From Bacillota bacterium (lineage in GTDB: Bacteria; Bacillota; Clostridia; Lachnospirales; Lachnospiraceae): a DNA stretch of 64,000 nt. The notes under the pieces are model-generated. The model was not told the DNA's origin, made no database searches, and worked only from the letters and a program-made list of their open reading frames with translations. The stretch spans positions 209,041 through 273,040 of the forward strand of contig JAEWIZ010000015.1 in assembly GCA_023386815.1 (NCBI GenBank), written 5' to 3'. Position 1 is the stretch's first letter, and every line of letters begins with the position of its first letter. Of the stretch, positions 7,883-15,534 are shown piece by piece. Made by a program: the position numbers and the translations under genes.

Positions 7883-9598
7883 CTATTGTGAAGAACGCAG
7901 GATATCGAAGATATTAAAAGCATCCAAAATACCGTAGCCCCAATCTCTGTTTGGGTATGTTATGTTACTATCTCTTCGAGCTCCCCGAATCATAAATATT
8001 TTCATGTCTACTGAATTCATATTTGGCTGTCTTCCCATTACGACCGCCCATTCTAATAAGAGCGCCGCTACTCCTGTTGTATGTGCTGCTGCAGCACTGG
8101 TGCCTGTAACAGCTAAAAACCCCTGATCGATGGAGGGCGCGATAATGTTTACTCCAGGTGCAGCCACCTCCGGCTTAATTGTACCAGTCCTACTATAGCC
8201 CCTGCTTGCAGCTACGTATAAACTGTCATCTACGGAATTATAGGCAGTAACAGTAATGGGTATTTCTGAATTTCCTAGGGATTGAACAGTAATATAGGGA
8301 TCAGAGCGGATAAAAAAGGTGTTATCTGAAATAAAACCTGTCATTGGTAGCCATATATTAAAGCCTACGTTCAAATCAGCTCTGCCATAGACATTGAATT
8401 TCCAGATCCCCTGTGATGGTCTTCGAAAGCGCATTAAGATAAGCTGGTCAGCACTTTGAGATTCAATCATCTGATAATCAATTACGATTACTGTTTCTTC
8501 AAAGATAAAGGTAATTGTCCGTGTCTCATCAAGGACAGGAATGATTCTGGGAACAAACTCACCTGAGGGAGACTGAATATCAACAGAAAATACTCCCGGA
8601 GAGTCTCCCCAAAGCTCCATGCTAAAGCCTGCTTCTCCTTCTCCAACCGACAATTCAACCGTATCATAGCCCGTTGCAGGGTTTATCCTCCCATAATAAT
8701 GCCTTCTCGCATTTCCCTCGTTACCGGCAGCTATGATCATACCCACTCTTGGTCTTTGTGCCAACAGAGATAAATATCCGCTAAGAGTTCCCTTTCCATC
8801 ATGTGCTCCAAAGGAACTTCCAACACCGATACAGATTGCTATGGGTCTATTTAATTTATTTGCAACGGAAGTAATATATTCTAAACCAAAGATTAGATCA
8901 TTTTCCTGGTAACAGGTTACATCCTCAGGTACGAGAAAAAACTGCTTTAAATATCTTTTCGCTGGTTTTAGTTTAACTATAACCAACTCAGCCTCCGGTG
9001 CCACTCCGTAGAAGTTACTGTCCGGCACTTCATTGCCCGCAGCAATCCCTGCAAGCATTGTACCATGACCAATAACATCCGTTGTGGGCACAACCTCCAG
9101 GGGATTTCCGCTCTGCAAAGCCGCATTAATCTGGTCTCTATCGTATTCTGTTCCATAAAATGTGTTTTCCGGAAAATGATGATCATTGATGGTCTGATCC
9201 CAAATTGATACTATCCTCGTCGTATTATCCGCATTCTTAAAAACTGGGTTAGTATAGTCAATACCCGAGTCCATAATCCCAATTAAAACTCCTCTGCCCC
9301 TTAAATTCAAACTGGGAATATTCCTCAATCTTAAAATCCCTGATGCTTCTAAACTCTCCCGGCTAATCATTCCATACAAAGTCGGCATTACAGCATAACC
9401 CAATTTTACAATAGTATTGTCATTTATCTGAGTTACAGGAACATGAACGACTGCATCAAAAAAATTAATGAAATGTACAGTGGCATCCTGGAATTGCTGA
9501 AAGACTTTTTCATCTCCGTTATAGTTGATGAGTAAATCCGCATAATCCTCACTCATGATACGCTCCCGATCCTGCGGTGACATCTCATGGTTCATCAT
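7883..9598 (-). CDS. S8 family subtilisin-like protease, Csp-like (copy 2)
   Basis: Paralogue of the downstream gene with the same length (571 aa) and the same domain plan. Catalytic residues are Asp110 (MDSGIDYTNP), His178 (GHGTMLAG) and Ser501 (TGTSAAAAH), with the oxyanion Asn in IAAGNEG. The prodomain-like N-terminus and inserted beta-rich domain are conserved, as are blocks such as SDNTFF and NRDWGYGILD. There is no signal peptide or membrane segment, as expected for a protease packaged inside the developing spore. It is the first gene of the two-gene unit. Two adjacent ATGs (9598, 9595) are possible starts. As both copies keep the triad, neither is a C. difficile CspC-type pseudoprotease. 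Confidence 0.9.
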   Translation of the reverse strand: MMNHEMSPQDRERIMSEDYADLLINYNGDEKVFQQFQDATVHFINFFDAVVHVPVTQINDNTIVKLGYAVMPTLYGMISRESLEASGILRLRNIPSLNLRGRGVLIGIMDSGIDYTNPVFKNADNTTRIVSIWDQTINDHHFPENTFYGTEYDRDQINAALQSGNPLEVVPTTDVIGHGTMLAGIAAGNEVPDSNFYGVAPEAELVIVKLKPAKRYLKQFFLVPEDVTCYQENDLIFGLEYITSVANKLNRPIAICIGVGSSFGAHDGKGTLSGYLSLLAQRPRVGMIIAAGNEGNARRHYYGRINPATGYDTVELSVGEGEAGFSMELWGDSPGVFSVDIQSPSGEFVPRIIPVLDETRTITFIFEETVIVIDYQMIESQSADQLILMRFRRPSQGIWKFNVYGRADLNVGFNIWLPMTGFISDNTFFIRSDPYITVQSLGNSEIPITVTAYNSVDDSLYVAASRGYSRTGTIKPEVAAPGVNIIAPSIDQGFLAVTGTSAAAAHTTGVAALLLEWAVVMGRQPNMNSVDMKIFMIRGARRDSNITYPNRDWGYGILDAFNIFDILRSSQ

Positions 9599-9700
9599 TC
9601 CAACTTACTTCCTTTGTTTCGTCAATTCATTATATGCGGAATTCATAAATTTATATTCAAGATAACGTCTTCAACTTTTACTTAACACATTTTATGAAAT

Positions 9701-9727
9701 AAAAAAACCTGCTACTTTGATAGCAGG
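9701..9727 (-). terminator. Intrinsic terminator of infC-rpmI-rplT
   Basis: On the minus strand CCTGCTA and TAGCAGG form a 7-bp stem followed by seven T residues, about 70 nt after rplT. Confidence 0.85.
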
Positions 9728-9749
9728 GTGTAAACTTTATCAATATAAT

Positions 9750-9779
9750 ACAAGTGAATCAGCAAGCTGATTCACTTGT
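9750..9779. repeat. Palindromic repeat family 2, copy 1
   Basis: A perfect 14-bp inverted repeat, ACAAGTGAATCAGC and GCTGATTCACTTGT, separated by AA. It lies between rplT and its terminator. Related diverged copies lie at 41789-41818 and 42054-42083. Confidence 0.7.
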
Positions 9780-9793
9780 TATTGTAACATATA

Positions 9794-10150
9794 TTAAGCT
9801 AATTTGGATTTAGCAACTTCTGCAAGAGATGCAAAACCTGCTGCATCGTTGATAGCCATTTCAGAAAGCATCTTTCTGTTAATTTCGATGTTAGCTAATT
9901 TTAATCCGTGCATTAATTTGCTGTAGGATAAGCCGTTCATTCTTGCTGCTGCATTAATTCTGGCAATCCATAACTGTCTAAACTGTCTTTTTCTTTCTTT
10001 TCTACCAGCGAAAGAAGATGTTAACGCTCTCATTACTGATTGCTTTGCAACTCTATATTGTTTTGATCTGGCTCCTCTGTAACCTTTTGCCAGCTTTAAG
10101 ACTTTATTATGTCTTTTCTTAGCGTTCATTCCGCCTTTGATTCTTGCCAT
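9794..10150 (-). CDS. rplT: 50S ribosomal protein L20
   Basis: 118-aa L20, an early 23S rRNA-binding assembly protein and the repressor of its own operon in Firmicutes. The N-terminus MARIKGGMNAKKRHNKVLKLAKGY in its basic pattern and the C-terminal globular part with GLSYSKLMHGLK are both characteristic. Length is standard. The SD AAGGAGG lies 8 nt before the ATG. It is the last gene of infC-rpmI-rplT, 27 nt after rpmI, and is followed by a terminator. Confidence 0.98.
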   Translation of the reverse strand: MARIKGGMNAKKRHNKVLKLAKGYRGARSKQYRVAKQSVMRALTSSFAGRKERKRQFRQLWIARINAAARMNGLSYSKLMHGLKLANIEINRKMLSEMAINDAAGFASLAEVAKSKLA

Positions 10151-10177
10151 GTTCTATTCCTCCTTATCACCTATCTC

Positions 10178-10375
10178 TTAAAGATATGGTAAGATTTTCT
10201 TCATGTTCTTAATGTTAGTCGCATCCGTCATAGTTGCTTTTCTTAAGTTTCTCTTTCTCTTAGCGGACTTCTTTGTTAAGATATGACTCTTATAAGCCTT
10301 CATTCTCTTTAATTTTCCTGTTCCAGTTACTTTGAAACGCTTAGCTGCTGCACTGCTTGTTTTTAACTTCGGCAT
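10178..10375 (-). CDS. rpmI: 50S ribosomal protein L35
   Basis: 65-aa highly basic ribosomal protein L35, with the family start MPKLKTSSAAAKRFKVTG and a C-terminal region rich in Lys/Arg (SAKRKRNLRKAT). Its size is normal for L35. AAGGAGG precedes the ATG by 7 nt. It sits between infC and rplT in the conserved operon and is subject to the same leader control. Confidence 0.98.
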   Translation of the reverse strand: MPKLKTSSAAAKRFKVTGTGKLKRMKAYKSHILTKKSAKRKRNLRKATMTDATNIKNMKKILPYL

Positions 10376-10458
10376 GATATTTCCTCCTTAATGATTGATA
10401 CAGTTTGGTGGTGCAGGACTTGTCCCGAAACCTTCCAAATGCTGTCATATTTAGTATT

Positions 10459-10965
10459 TTAACGTTTTTCTGATAAGAACATAATCATACTTCTTCCTTC
10501 GAGCTTTGCCGGTTTATCTACAACAGCAATATCCTCGAGCTTAGCATAAAAATTATCCAGAATAACTCTAGAAGCTGCTGTATGAGCCATCTCCCTGCCA
10601 CGGAAACGTAATGCCACTTTAACCTTATCACCATTAGTTATAAACTTACGTGCCTGGTTTGCCTTCGTATTTAAATCGTTATCATCAATATTTGGAGATA
10701 AACGAATTTCCTTAACTTCGGTAACCTTTTGTTTCTTCTTGGCTTCCTTCTCTTTTCTTGCTAATTCGTATCTGTATTTACCGTAATCGATAATCTTACA
10801 AACTGGTGGTTTCGCTGTCGGAGCAATTTTGACTAGGTCAAGATTGGCGTCCTTTGCTAATTTCATTGCATCTTTTGCAGACATAATACCAAGCTGCTCT
10901 CCGCTTTCACCAATCAGGCGAACTTCTTTGTCCCTGATTTGTTCATTAATCATTAAATCGCTAAT
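10459..10965 (-). CDS. infC: Translation initiation factor IF-3, apparent AUU start
   Basis: IF-3 (168 aa) binds the 30S subunit, checks start-codon pairing and blocks premature 50S joining. The N-terminal domain (MINEQIRDKEVRLIG onwards) and the C-terminal domain (VKEIRLSPNIDDNDL, VALRFRGREMAH) are both complete. The open frame runs upstream to 11025, but the only good SD, GGAGG at about 10975-10979, lies 9 nt before an ATT codon (10965-10963) that begins ISDLMINEQ. AUU is the known autoregulatory start of infC in E. coli and Geobacillus. The ATG at 10953 is the alternative but is 21 nt from that SD. The gene lies downstream of an attenuated leader. Confidence 0.95.
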   Translation of the reverse strand: MSDLMINEQIRDKEVRLIGESGEQLGIMSAKDAMKLAKDANLDLVKIAPTAKPPVCKIIDYGKYRYELARKEKEAKKKQKVTEVKEIRLSPNIDDNDLNTKANQARKFITNGDKVKVALRFRGREMAHTAASRVILDNFYAKLEDIAVVDKPAKLEGRSMIMFLSEKR

Positions 10966-11282
10966 AGTACTGCACCTCCATAGGTTATATACAAGAGATA
11001 TCCTCTCTTTCGATTCCCTTGTCATAAATTAATATGTTACCGGGACTTACTGCATTCCTGCAGATGCTGTGAATTTCTTTCACCCTATATTATGCATGTT
11101 TATGCATCAAAAAAGGTGGATAATAAGATTATCCACCTGCAAGCTCAATCACATATTATCTATTTACTAGATAATATTATATTCAGTATGCTTTAACCCG
11201 GTCACAATAAACAATGTTTATGCTATGGGTGAGAGATGGATTCTCTTCTTTGATATAAATATTGCCACGCAATACTCACAGC
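10966..11282 (-). ncRNA. infC-rpmI-rplT leader (L20 leader type) with attenuator
   Basis: About 317 nt lie between the predicted transcription start (about 11282) and infC. At 11109-11137 a strong stem (GGTGGATAAT with ATTATCCACC) followed by six T residues on the minus strand forms an intrinsic terminator in mid-leader. This arrangement matches the Firmicute L20 leader, in which L20 binding favours early termination. Assignment rests on position and the terminator; the L20-binding fold itself was not modelled. Confidence 0.65.
11109..11137 (-). terminator. Attenuator terminator in infC leader
   Basis: A 10-bp inverted repeat GGTGGATAAT/ATTATCCACC with a 3-nt loop, followed by a T6 run on the minus strand. 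It ends about 145 nt before the infC start, so it must be conditional. Confidence 0.8.
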
Positions 11283-11288
11283 TCTAAT

Positions 11289-11317
11289 ATAATAACAGAT
11301 AAACACAATAATGTCAA
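11289..11317 (-). promoter_or_regulatory. Promoter of infC operon
   Basis: On the minus strand, TTGACA (11317-11312), a 17-bp spacer and TATTAT (11294-11289). This is close to sigma-A consensus and suitably placed for the leader. The remaining 11318-11441 shows nothing else. Confidence 0.75.
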
Positions 11318-11441
11318 CGTTTTTTTACCGCAGCATTATTGTAGGTAGATTCTTACATCTAGCCAACTTTTAAATTTTAGTTTTCACCTTTCGTGAGGTA
11401 ACTTTTACCTTTGACCAGATATTAATCTCACTATTTTTATC

Positions 11442-12053
11442 TTATCCTCTTTTTGTAAACATGTCAAGAGCCTTGGCAATAGCACCACCTGCCACAAAGT
11501 TGACTCCTGCTTCAATCAACCCATTTACACCTACAAAGGCAATTACAAAAGCAAAGACGCTCGATGTCCCCATTGCTGACACAAAGCCTTGAATATAATC
11601 CGTTTGATAGAAAAACAGCACTAAAGCTGACATAAACAATATTGTATTAAGTAAAGGTCCTGCAAGACTGGCTACTGCATAGGAAGCCACCTTTGTTTTA
11701 TCAACTTTTTTCAAAACCATAAATATAATTCCTGATAGCCATCCCATTAAAATACGAGGAACCAGACATAATATAAAGGTTGCTATTGGGTTAATTCCAA
11801 GCAAAACCGCTCCAAAGGGACTCATTCCAAAGCATTGGATAAAGCTGGTAATTCCAAATACACCACCAAGAATTGCTCCGCTAGTCGGTCCAAGGACAAT
11901 AGCACCTACAGTAACCGGAATTACAATTAGCGTAATTTCAAGTGTTGGGGTCTTAATGTACCCGATTGGCGTAAAAGCCATAAGAATAATAATTGCAATA
12001 AATAATGCCATTTGCACCATCTTTAAGGTGCGAAAGTTAGTTGTTGTATTCAT
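11442..12053 (-). CDS. ECF transporter S component (pantothenate-type suspected)
   Basis: 203-aa membrane protein with about six hydrophobic helices, the substrate-binding S component of a group II energy-coupling-factor vitamin transporter. The block PTLEITLIVIPVTVGAIVLGP followed by GAILGGVFG is typical of the ECF_trnsprt family members annotated as PanT-like. The specificity is an inference only; folate or another vitamin cannot be excluded. ATG at 12053 is preferred because GGAGG lies 4 nt upstream; the frame extends to 12083 without an SD. The shared EcfA/EcfT module is not in this window. A strong terminator lies 137 nt upstream, so expression may be attenuated. Confidence 0.8.
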   Translation of the reverse strand: MNTTTNFRTLKMVQMALFIAIIILMAFTPIGYIKTPTLEITLIVIPVTVGAIVLGPTSGAILGGVFGITSFIQCFGMSPFGAVLLGINPIATFILCLVPRILMGWLSGIIFMVLKKVDKTKVASYAVASLAGPLLNTILFMSALVLFFYQTDYIQGFVSAMGTSSVFAFVIAFVGVNGLIEAGVNFVAGGAIAKALDMFTKRG

Positions 12054-12189
12054 ATTTCCTCCATTCTGCCGCTTTGCGGCCACCCATATACAACTCGCTA
12101 CTTTGTATGATTGGACAATTTAATTCTGAATAATATAGCTTTAACCTAATGATCCTAGTGTCTATCAATTACCTTGCTTTTGGGACAAC

Positions 12190-12242
12190 AAAAAAAACAC
12201 CTAAGCAGAGATACCGATCTTGAAACGGTTCTCAGGCAGGTG
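12190..12242 (-). terminator. Hairpin terminator upstream of ECF S-component gene
   Basis: On the minus strand, CACCT/AGGTG, GAGA/TCTC and CCG/CGG stack with small internal loops, followed by eight T residues. A possible promoter (TTGATT, 17 bp, TATGAT near 12488-12516) lies upstream, giving a leader of roughly 250-300 nt. This could be a plain terminator of the gene at 12529 or an unrecognised riboswitch. The rest of 12243-12528 shows no known aptamer motif. Confidence 0.6.
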
Positions 12243-12528
12243 CTACGAGATTACTAATCGTTATTATAACTAAAGAAGCTTTATATCTGAACAAACTTTT
12301 TAGTTCTTGCCTACTTATTCCCATTGGTCAAGACTATGTATCTGATAATTCATAGGAACACTACCCCCATACCATGCTTACTTCTTTTAGTCCTTAAGGT
12401 ACCTTAGAATCAGCATTTTGGCCAAACAGACCAAACTCAGTATGGATATATGATATATGATTATAGTTAATTATTCAGTTGTATTTGTATCATATATGAT
12501 ATAAAAGCAAAAATCAATAGTTATAGAT

Positions 12529-12933
12529 TTAATTCCTAATTAAATTTAAAGTTTTATTTCTCTCTCCAATATAATCCAGAGCCTCTTCTCTTGTCGAAAA
12601 TCTCATAATAGGAACCCCATGATGTCCATCCTCTATGACTTCCTTTTCTAATCGCTTTAGCTGCATCTTTGTTACTGTTCTCTTATGAACAACCGCAATT
12701 CTATTCGCTTTTAACACACATTCCTGTGTAACAGCCTTCATAATCCTAGCATTCTCTTGAGATAATGGATCCATTCTTTCATTACATGAGATCACTGACA
12801 TTGATTTTAGTGGGAACCTATTAAAGGTATCACTTACATCTCTGGCAAACAACTCCACCTCCTCTCTTTCCATCTTGCCCTTGATTTCAATCAAAATAAG
12901 GCTTTTCTCATAGTCTTCTTTGATTCGATACAT
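12529..12933 (-). CDS. STAS/SpoIIAA-like small protein of unknown function
   Basis: 134-aa soluble protein with no membrane segments. The start MYRIKEDYEKSLILIEIKGKM and an alternating beta/alpha pattern, including NRIAVVHKRTVTKMQLKRLEK and a final REEALDYIGE helix, resemble the SpoIIAA-like/STAS-like fold (PF11964-type), but no catalytic or phosphorylation residue can be named. GGAGG lies 7 nt before the ATG. It stands alone between two hairpins. Function cannot be assigned; a stress or membrane-associated STAS-like role is only a guess. Confidence 0.7.
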   Translation of the reverse strand: MYRIKEDYEKSLILIEIKGKMEREEVELFARDVSDTFNRFPLKSMSVISCNERMDPLSQENARIMKAVTQECVLKANRIAVVHKRTVTKMQLKRLEKEVIEDGHHGVPIMRFSTREEALDYIGERNKTLNLIRN

Positions 12934-12957
12934 CTTTATCCTCCTCAGGTACGTTTA

Positions 12958-12979
12958 AAATAGGTCAAGCCACCTATTT
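12958..12979 (-). terminator. Short hairpin after CPBP gene
   Basis: AAATAGGT and ACCTATTT form an 8-bp stem with a 6-nt loop, followed on the minus strand by TTAAA rather than a full T-run. It probably ends transcription of the CPBP pair. Confidence 0.45.
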
Positions 12980-12991
12980 GGAGGGGATACT

Positions 12992-13120
12992 ATGTTAGAA
13001 ATGTGTTTATTTTGTGTTAAATTTGTGTCATATCGACGTCACTTGGAGGTATTTTCCGTTTATTTGGTAGAATTTATACAAATTTTATATTCTTTATATT
13101 ACGCTCTCCTTATTTACTGA
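12992..13120 (+). CDS. Possible small hydrophobic protein (42 aa), antisense overlap with CPBP gene
   Basis: A 42-codon frame opens with ATG 5-6 nt after a strong SD (GGAGGGG). It encodes a peptide with a hydrophobic, Tyr/Leu-rich second half (FSVYLVEFIQILYSLYYALL). Its 3' end runs antisense into the CPBP gene that ends at 13094. No good plus-strand promoter was recognised, and it may be chance. Confidence 0.22.
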   Translation: MLEMCLFCVKFVSYRRHLEVFSVYLVEFIQILYSLYYALLIY

Positions 13121-13939
13121 TTTTTTGGTAATTCCTTGCAATTCTTGGTTCTTATTTGGTTTAATGATACTCAATGAAATCACCACCAAAACAAAACCTA
13201 TGATTGATATGACGAAATAACTAAGCATAGATTCTGGCAACAGCATAAGGAAAAATGCACTTGCATTTACCATCATGTGAAGTATTATCGGGGCATATAT
13301 CGTTCTGAACTTGTCACAAATAACTCCAAGGATAAATCCTAGCCCAGCGGCATAAATCCCTTGAACCAAATTACCATGATACACTCCAAATAAAACTGCC
13401 TGGAAAGCATTTGCTGCTAGAAAAGGAATATACCGGTTAGCCATATGGAGCGTAACCCCACGAAAGATCAGTTCTTCAGTTATCGGTGCAATTACAACTG
13501 TAACAATTACTACCACAACCGGGCTGCCTGATAAAATGCTTTTTATTGTATCCCCATAGTTATCAAATGCTTTTGGAAAGTACTCTGTTAATATGCTTAT
13601 TAAACCTGAAACAAATAACTGGCACCCTAGTGCCAGACAAGCGAATTTGCAGATATTCTTTCTATTAACTACATGCTTAAATTTTCCTCTTTCTTCTTTA
13701 AAGGTCTCACGACGATACCAGAATAAAAATACGATACCACTACTCATAACTGCAAGTGCAGAAAACAGATAAGTAATTTCAACTCTTATATCCAAAGCTC
13801 CTGCTACCTGCCCCGTCTCTGCTTTTATACCAATGATGGTGGAATAAGCCATGTTTAAAACCGTGGCTACGATTAATTGAACAGCAACTGCTGTTAATGG
13901 AGGAATTGTTGCCCCCAGTACTTTTAAATAGTTCTTCAT
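13094..13939 (-). CDS. CPBP family intramembrane metalloprotease
   Basis: 281-aa polytopic membrane protein with the three CPBP motifs: EELIFRGVTLH, FGVYHGN and LHMMVNA. It has eight or so hydrophobic stretches and a short charged C-terminus. The ATG at 13939 is used here; a GTG four codons earlier (13951) is possible, and neither has a strong SD. It follows the paralogous CPBP gene by about 30 nt, so the two are probably one operon. Family members can process prenylated or secreted peptides or give bacteriocin self-immunity, but no peptide toxin gene was found next to them. Confidence 0.87.
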   Translation of the reverse strand: MKNYLKVLGATIPPLTAVAVQLIVATVLNMAYSTIIGIKAETGQVAGALDIRVEITYLFSALAVMSSGIVFLFWYRRETFKEERGKFKHVVNRKNICKFACLALGCQLFVSGLISILTEYFPKAFDNYGDTIKSILSGSPVVVVIVTVVIAPITEELIFRGVTLHMANRYIPFLAANAFQAVLFGVYHGNLVQGIYAAGLGFILGVICDKFRTIYAPIILHMMVNASAFFLMLLPESMLSYFVISIIGFVLVVISLSIIKPNKNQELQGITKKSVNKESVI

Positions 13940-13969
13940 TCCTTTATCCACGCCAGCTTCTCTTACAGC

Positions 13970-14866
13970 TTATCCTTCACTTACTATATTTTTATTTCTT
14001 TTTTCAACGTTAGAAATCCACCATAAACCAATCGTTAAAATAACACCTCCAAACACCAGATACGTAATGAACATAATCATATTTTCTGGCATTATCATTA
14101 CATAACTGAGTGCATTAAACATCATATGAAGCACAATGGAAGCCTTGATGCTTTTAAATTGGTAGGCAACATATCCCAAGATCAGTCCAGCCGGAAATGT
14201 ATATACGCTTTGTACAATATTCATATGAAATAAGGAGAATAAGATAGCCTGAATCAATATGGCAACACCTATGGGGGCTATTCTCTGAGCCTTTTTCATA
14301 ATAACACCTCTAAATAGCAATTCCTCTGAAAATGGCGCCAATACCACTGTAGTTATAAATATAACAACAGCGTTACCATACATAAACTCTTCAATCAATT
14401 CATTATATTCCTTCATGATTTTTTCAAAGTGTGGTAGAATCAATTCCATACCACTTCCAATGACAATCTGGCACCCGAGTGCAACGAGTGCAAGAAAGAA
14501 CATGTTTTTTAATGTAAAAAGCTTAATTCTATAACCATTGGCAGGGTTCCCATTTCCTCCAGGAAAGCTATCCTTCTTAAGCATGGAACGGTACCAAAAG
14601 TAAAACAAAAAGATCCAGGTAATTGGAATGAGTGCAGTATAAACATCTGTTAATGCCTGAGTATAATCAATAATTTTATATCCGGAATACTCTAATAGGT
14701 AAAGCATTTCCATAAGGCTTCTTTCTCTTATCGGTGTAATTAATAAATATGCCCCAAAAACACTTTGAAAGAAGATAAAAATGCTTACTATTCCTACATA
14801 AACCGGAATCAACAGTGCCACTACAGCAGGCCATAGAATAGCAAAAAAGCCACGTAATTTTTTCAT
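13970..14866 (-). CDS. CPBP family intramembrane metalloprotease
   Basis: 298-aa membrane protein, paralogous to its downstream neighbour. Motifs EELLFRGVIMKK, FSLFHMN and LHMMFNA hold the conserved Glu and His residues. The N-terminus is hydrophobic (about residues 7-35), followed by further transmembrane segments and a charged C-terminal tail. The start at 14866 has AGAGGA upstream at suitable spacing. It is the first gene of the CPBP pair; a terminator at 14921-14966 separates it from the small membrane genes upstream. The substrate is unknown. Confidence 0.87.
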   Translation of the reverse strand: MKKLRGFFAILWPAVVALLIPVYVGIVSIFIFFQSVFGAYLLITPIRERSLMEMLYLLEYSGYKIIDYTQALTDVYTALIPITWIFLFYFWYRSMLKKDSFPGGNGNPANGYRIKLFTLKNMFFLALVALGCQIVIGSGMELILPHFEKIMKEYNELIEEFMYGNAVVIFITTVVLAPFSEELLFRGVIMKKAQRIAPIGVAILIQAILFSLFHMNIVQSVYTFPAGLILGYVAYQFKSIKASIVLHMMFNALSYVMIMPENMIMFITYLVFGGVILTIGLWWISNVEKRNKNIVSEG

Positions 14867-14920
14867 GATTTATCCTCTTAGACTTTCTTATCTATAATGT
14901 CTTTAATATACCGCACAAAT

Positions 14921-14966
14921 AAAAAAAATACCAGATCAAATTATATATTCCATTTCATCTGGTATT
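14921..14966 (-). terminator. Intrinsic terminator
   Basis: On the minus strand, AATACCAGAT and ATCTGGTATT pair across a 26-nt loop, followed by T8. It ends the transcript of the small membrane genes at 14973-15534. Confidence 0.8.
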
Positions 14967-14972
14967 ATCAAT

Positions 14973-15185
14973 TCATAATTCTAACGTATTGGTCAGATCA
15001 ATATATGTAAATATAAAAATTAAAGTAGCACCGATCAAACATATTCCTAGTTTACCACCAATCATATATCGGTTGCCAGAAATAAAATATGGTAATATAA
15101 TTGCTGCAAAAGTACACCCTAAGAAGGATAGTACACCTCCAAGGAAGGCCTTTTTTATCTTTTTCTTGCTTTTTCGTTTTAACAT
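14973..15185 (-). CDS. Small two-helix membrane protein, unknown
   Basis: 70-aa protein beginning with a very basic segment (MLKRKSKKKIKK), followed by two hydrophobic helices (about 13-31 and 40-61). No family is recognised. It lies 37 nt after the 103-aa membrane protein gene and before a good terminator, so the two probably form an operon. The start ATG has no strong SD (AAGAGAATG-like context upstream). The basic amphipathic start followed by helices is compatible with a small accessory membrane protein; no function is proposed. Confidence 0.55.
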   Translation of the reverse strand: MLKRKSKKKIKKAFLGGVLSFLGCTFAAIILPYFISGNRYMIGGKLGICLIGATLIFIFTYIDLTNTLEL

Positions 15186-15222
15186 TTACAACATTCTCTT
15201 TCCATTGTTATTTTCATTATGA

Positions 15223-15534
15223 TCAAATAACCATATTTTTAAACTCGTAAAATGCAGATAAGATATAAATCATATCCCCGATAAGAATCGTGATTAGTAA
15301 GGTATTAGAATAGGGTCTACTATTAAATTCATGCTCCTCTGTAAAACTGTACATTGCTTTTGTTCGCATAAAATTTAGTAATAGCAACATAAATAAGCTT
15401 AGTAAAAAGAAAAATATATTTGTGGTTGCGTTCAAAATGTTTAAGCATCGAAAGAAAATCATCGATACAAAACAAATACTCGTAAATATAAATAGTAGCC
15501 TATACTTCTTTCTTTCCAACATCATATTATTCAA
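15223..15534 (-). CDS. Small membrane protein, unknown
   Basis: 103-aa frame with three hydrophobic segments (about residues 13-30, 34-54 and 82-98) separated by basic or polar stretches. The start is uncertain: a TTG at 15534 lies about 10 nt after GAGGAG, while the first ATG, at 15525, is 19 nt away. No homologous family can be named. It is followed by the 70-aa membrane gene and a terminator. A small hairpin with T7 on the minus strand (15691-15711) lies about 155 nt upstream. Confidence 0.55.
   Translation of the reverse strand: MNNMMLERKKYRLLFIFTSICFVSMIFFRCLNILNATTNIFFFLLSLFMLLLLNFMRTKAMYSFTEEHEFNSRPYSNTLLITILIGDMIYILSAFYEFKNMVI

Noticed and set aside
9593..9700. Possible origin or att site in the AT-rich gap after the subtilases
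   Set aside because: No DnaA boxes, integrase gene or direct repeat pair was seen.
10966..11025. Upstream extension of infC to 11025
   Set aside because: The extension has no SD, and the only good SD lies inside it, in front of the ATT codon.
12190..12245. CTGAGA within the leader of the ECF gene suggested a TPP riboswitch
   Set aside because: The other conserved TPP segments (ACCTGATC, GATAATGCCAGC-like) are absent; the bases are part of a terminator stem.
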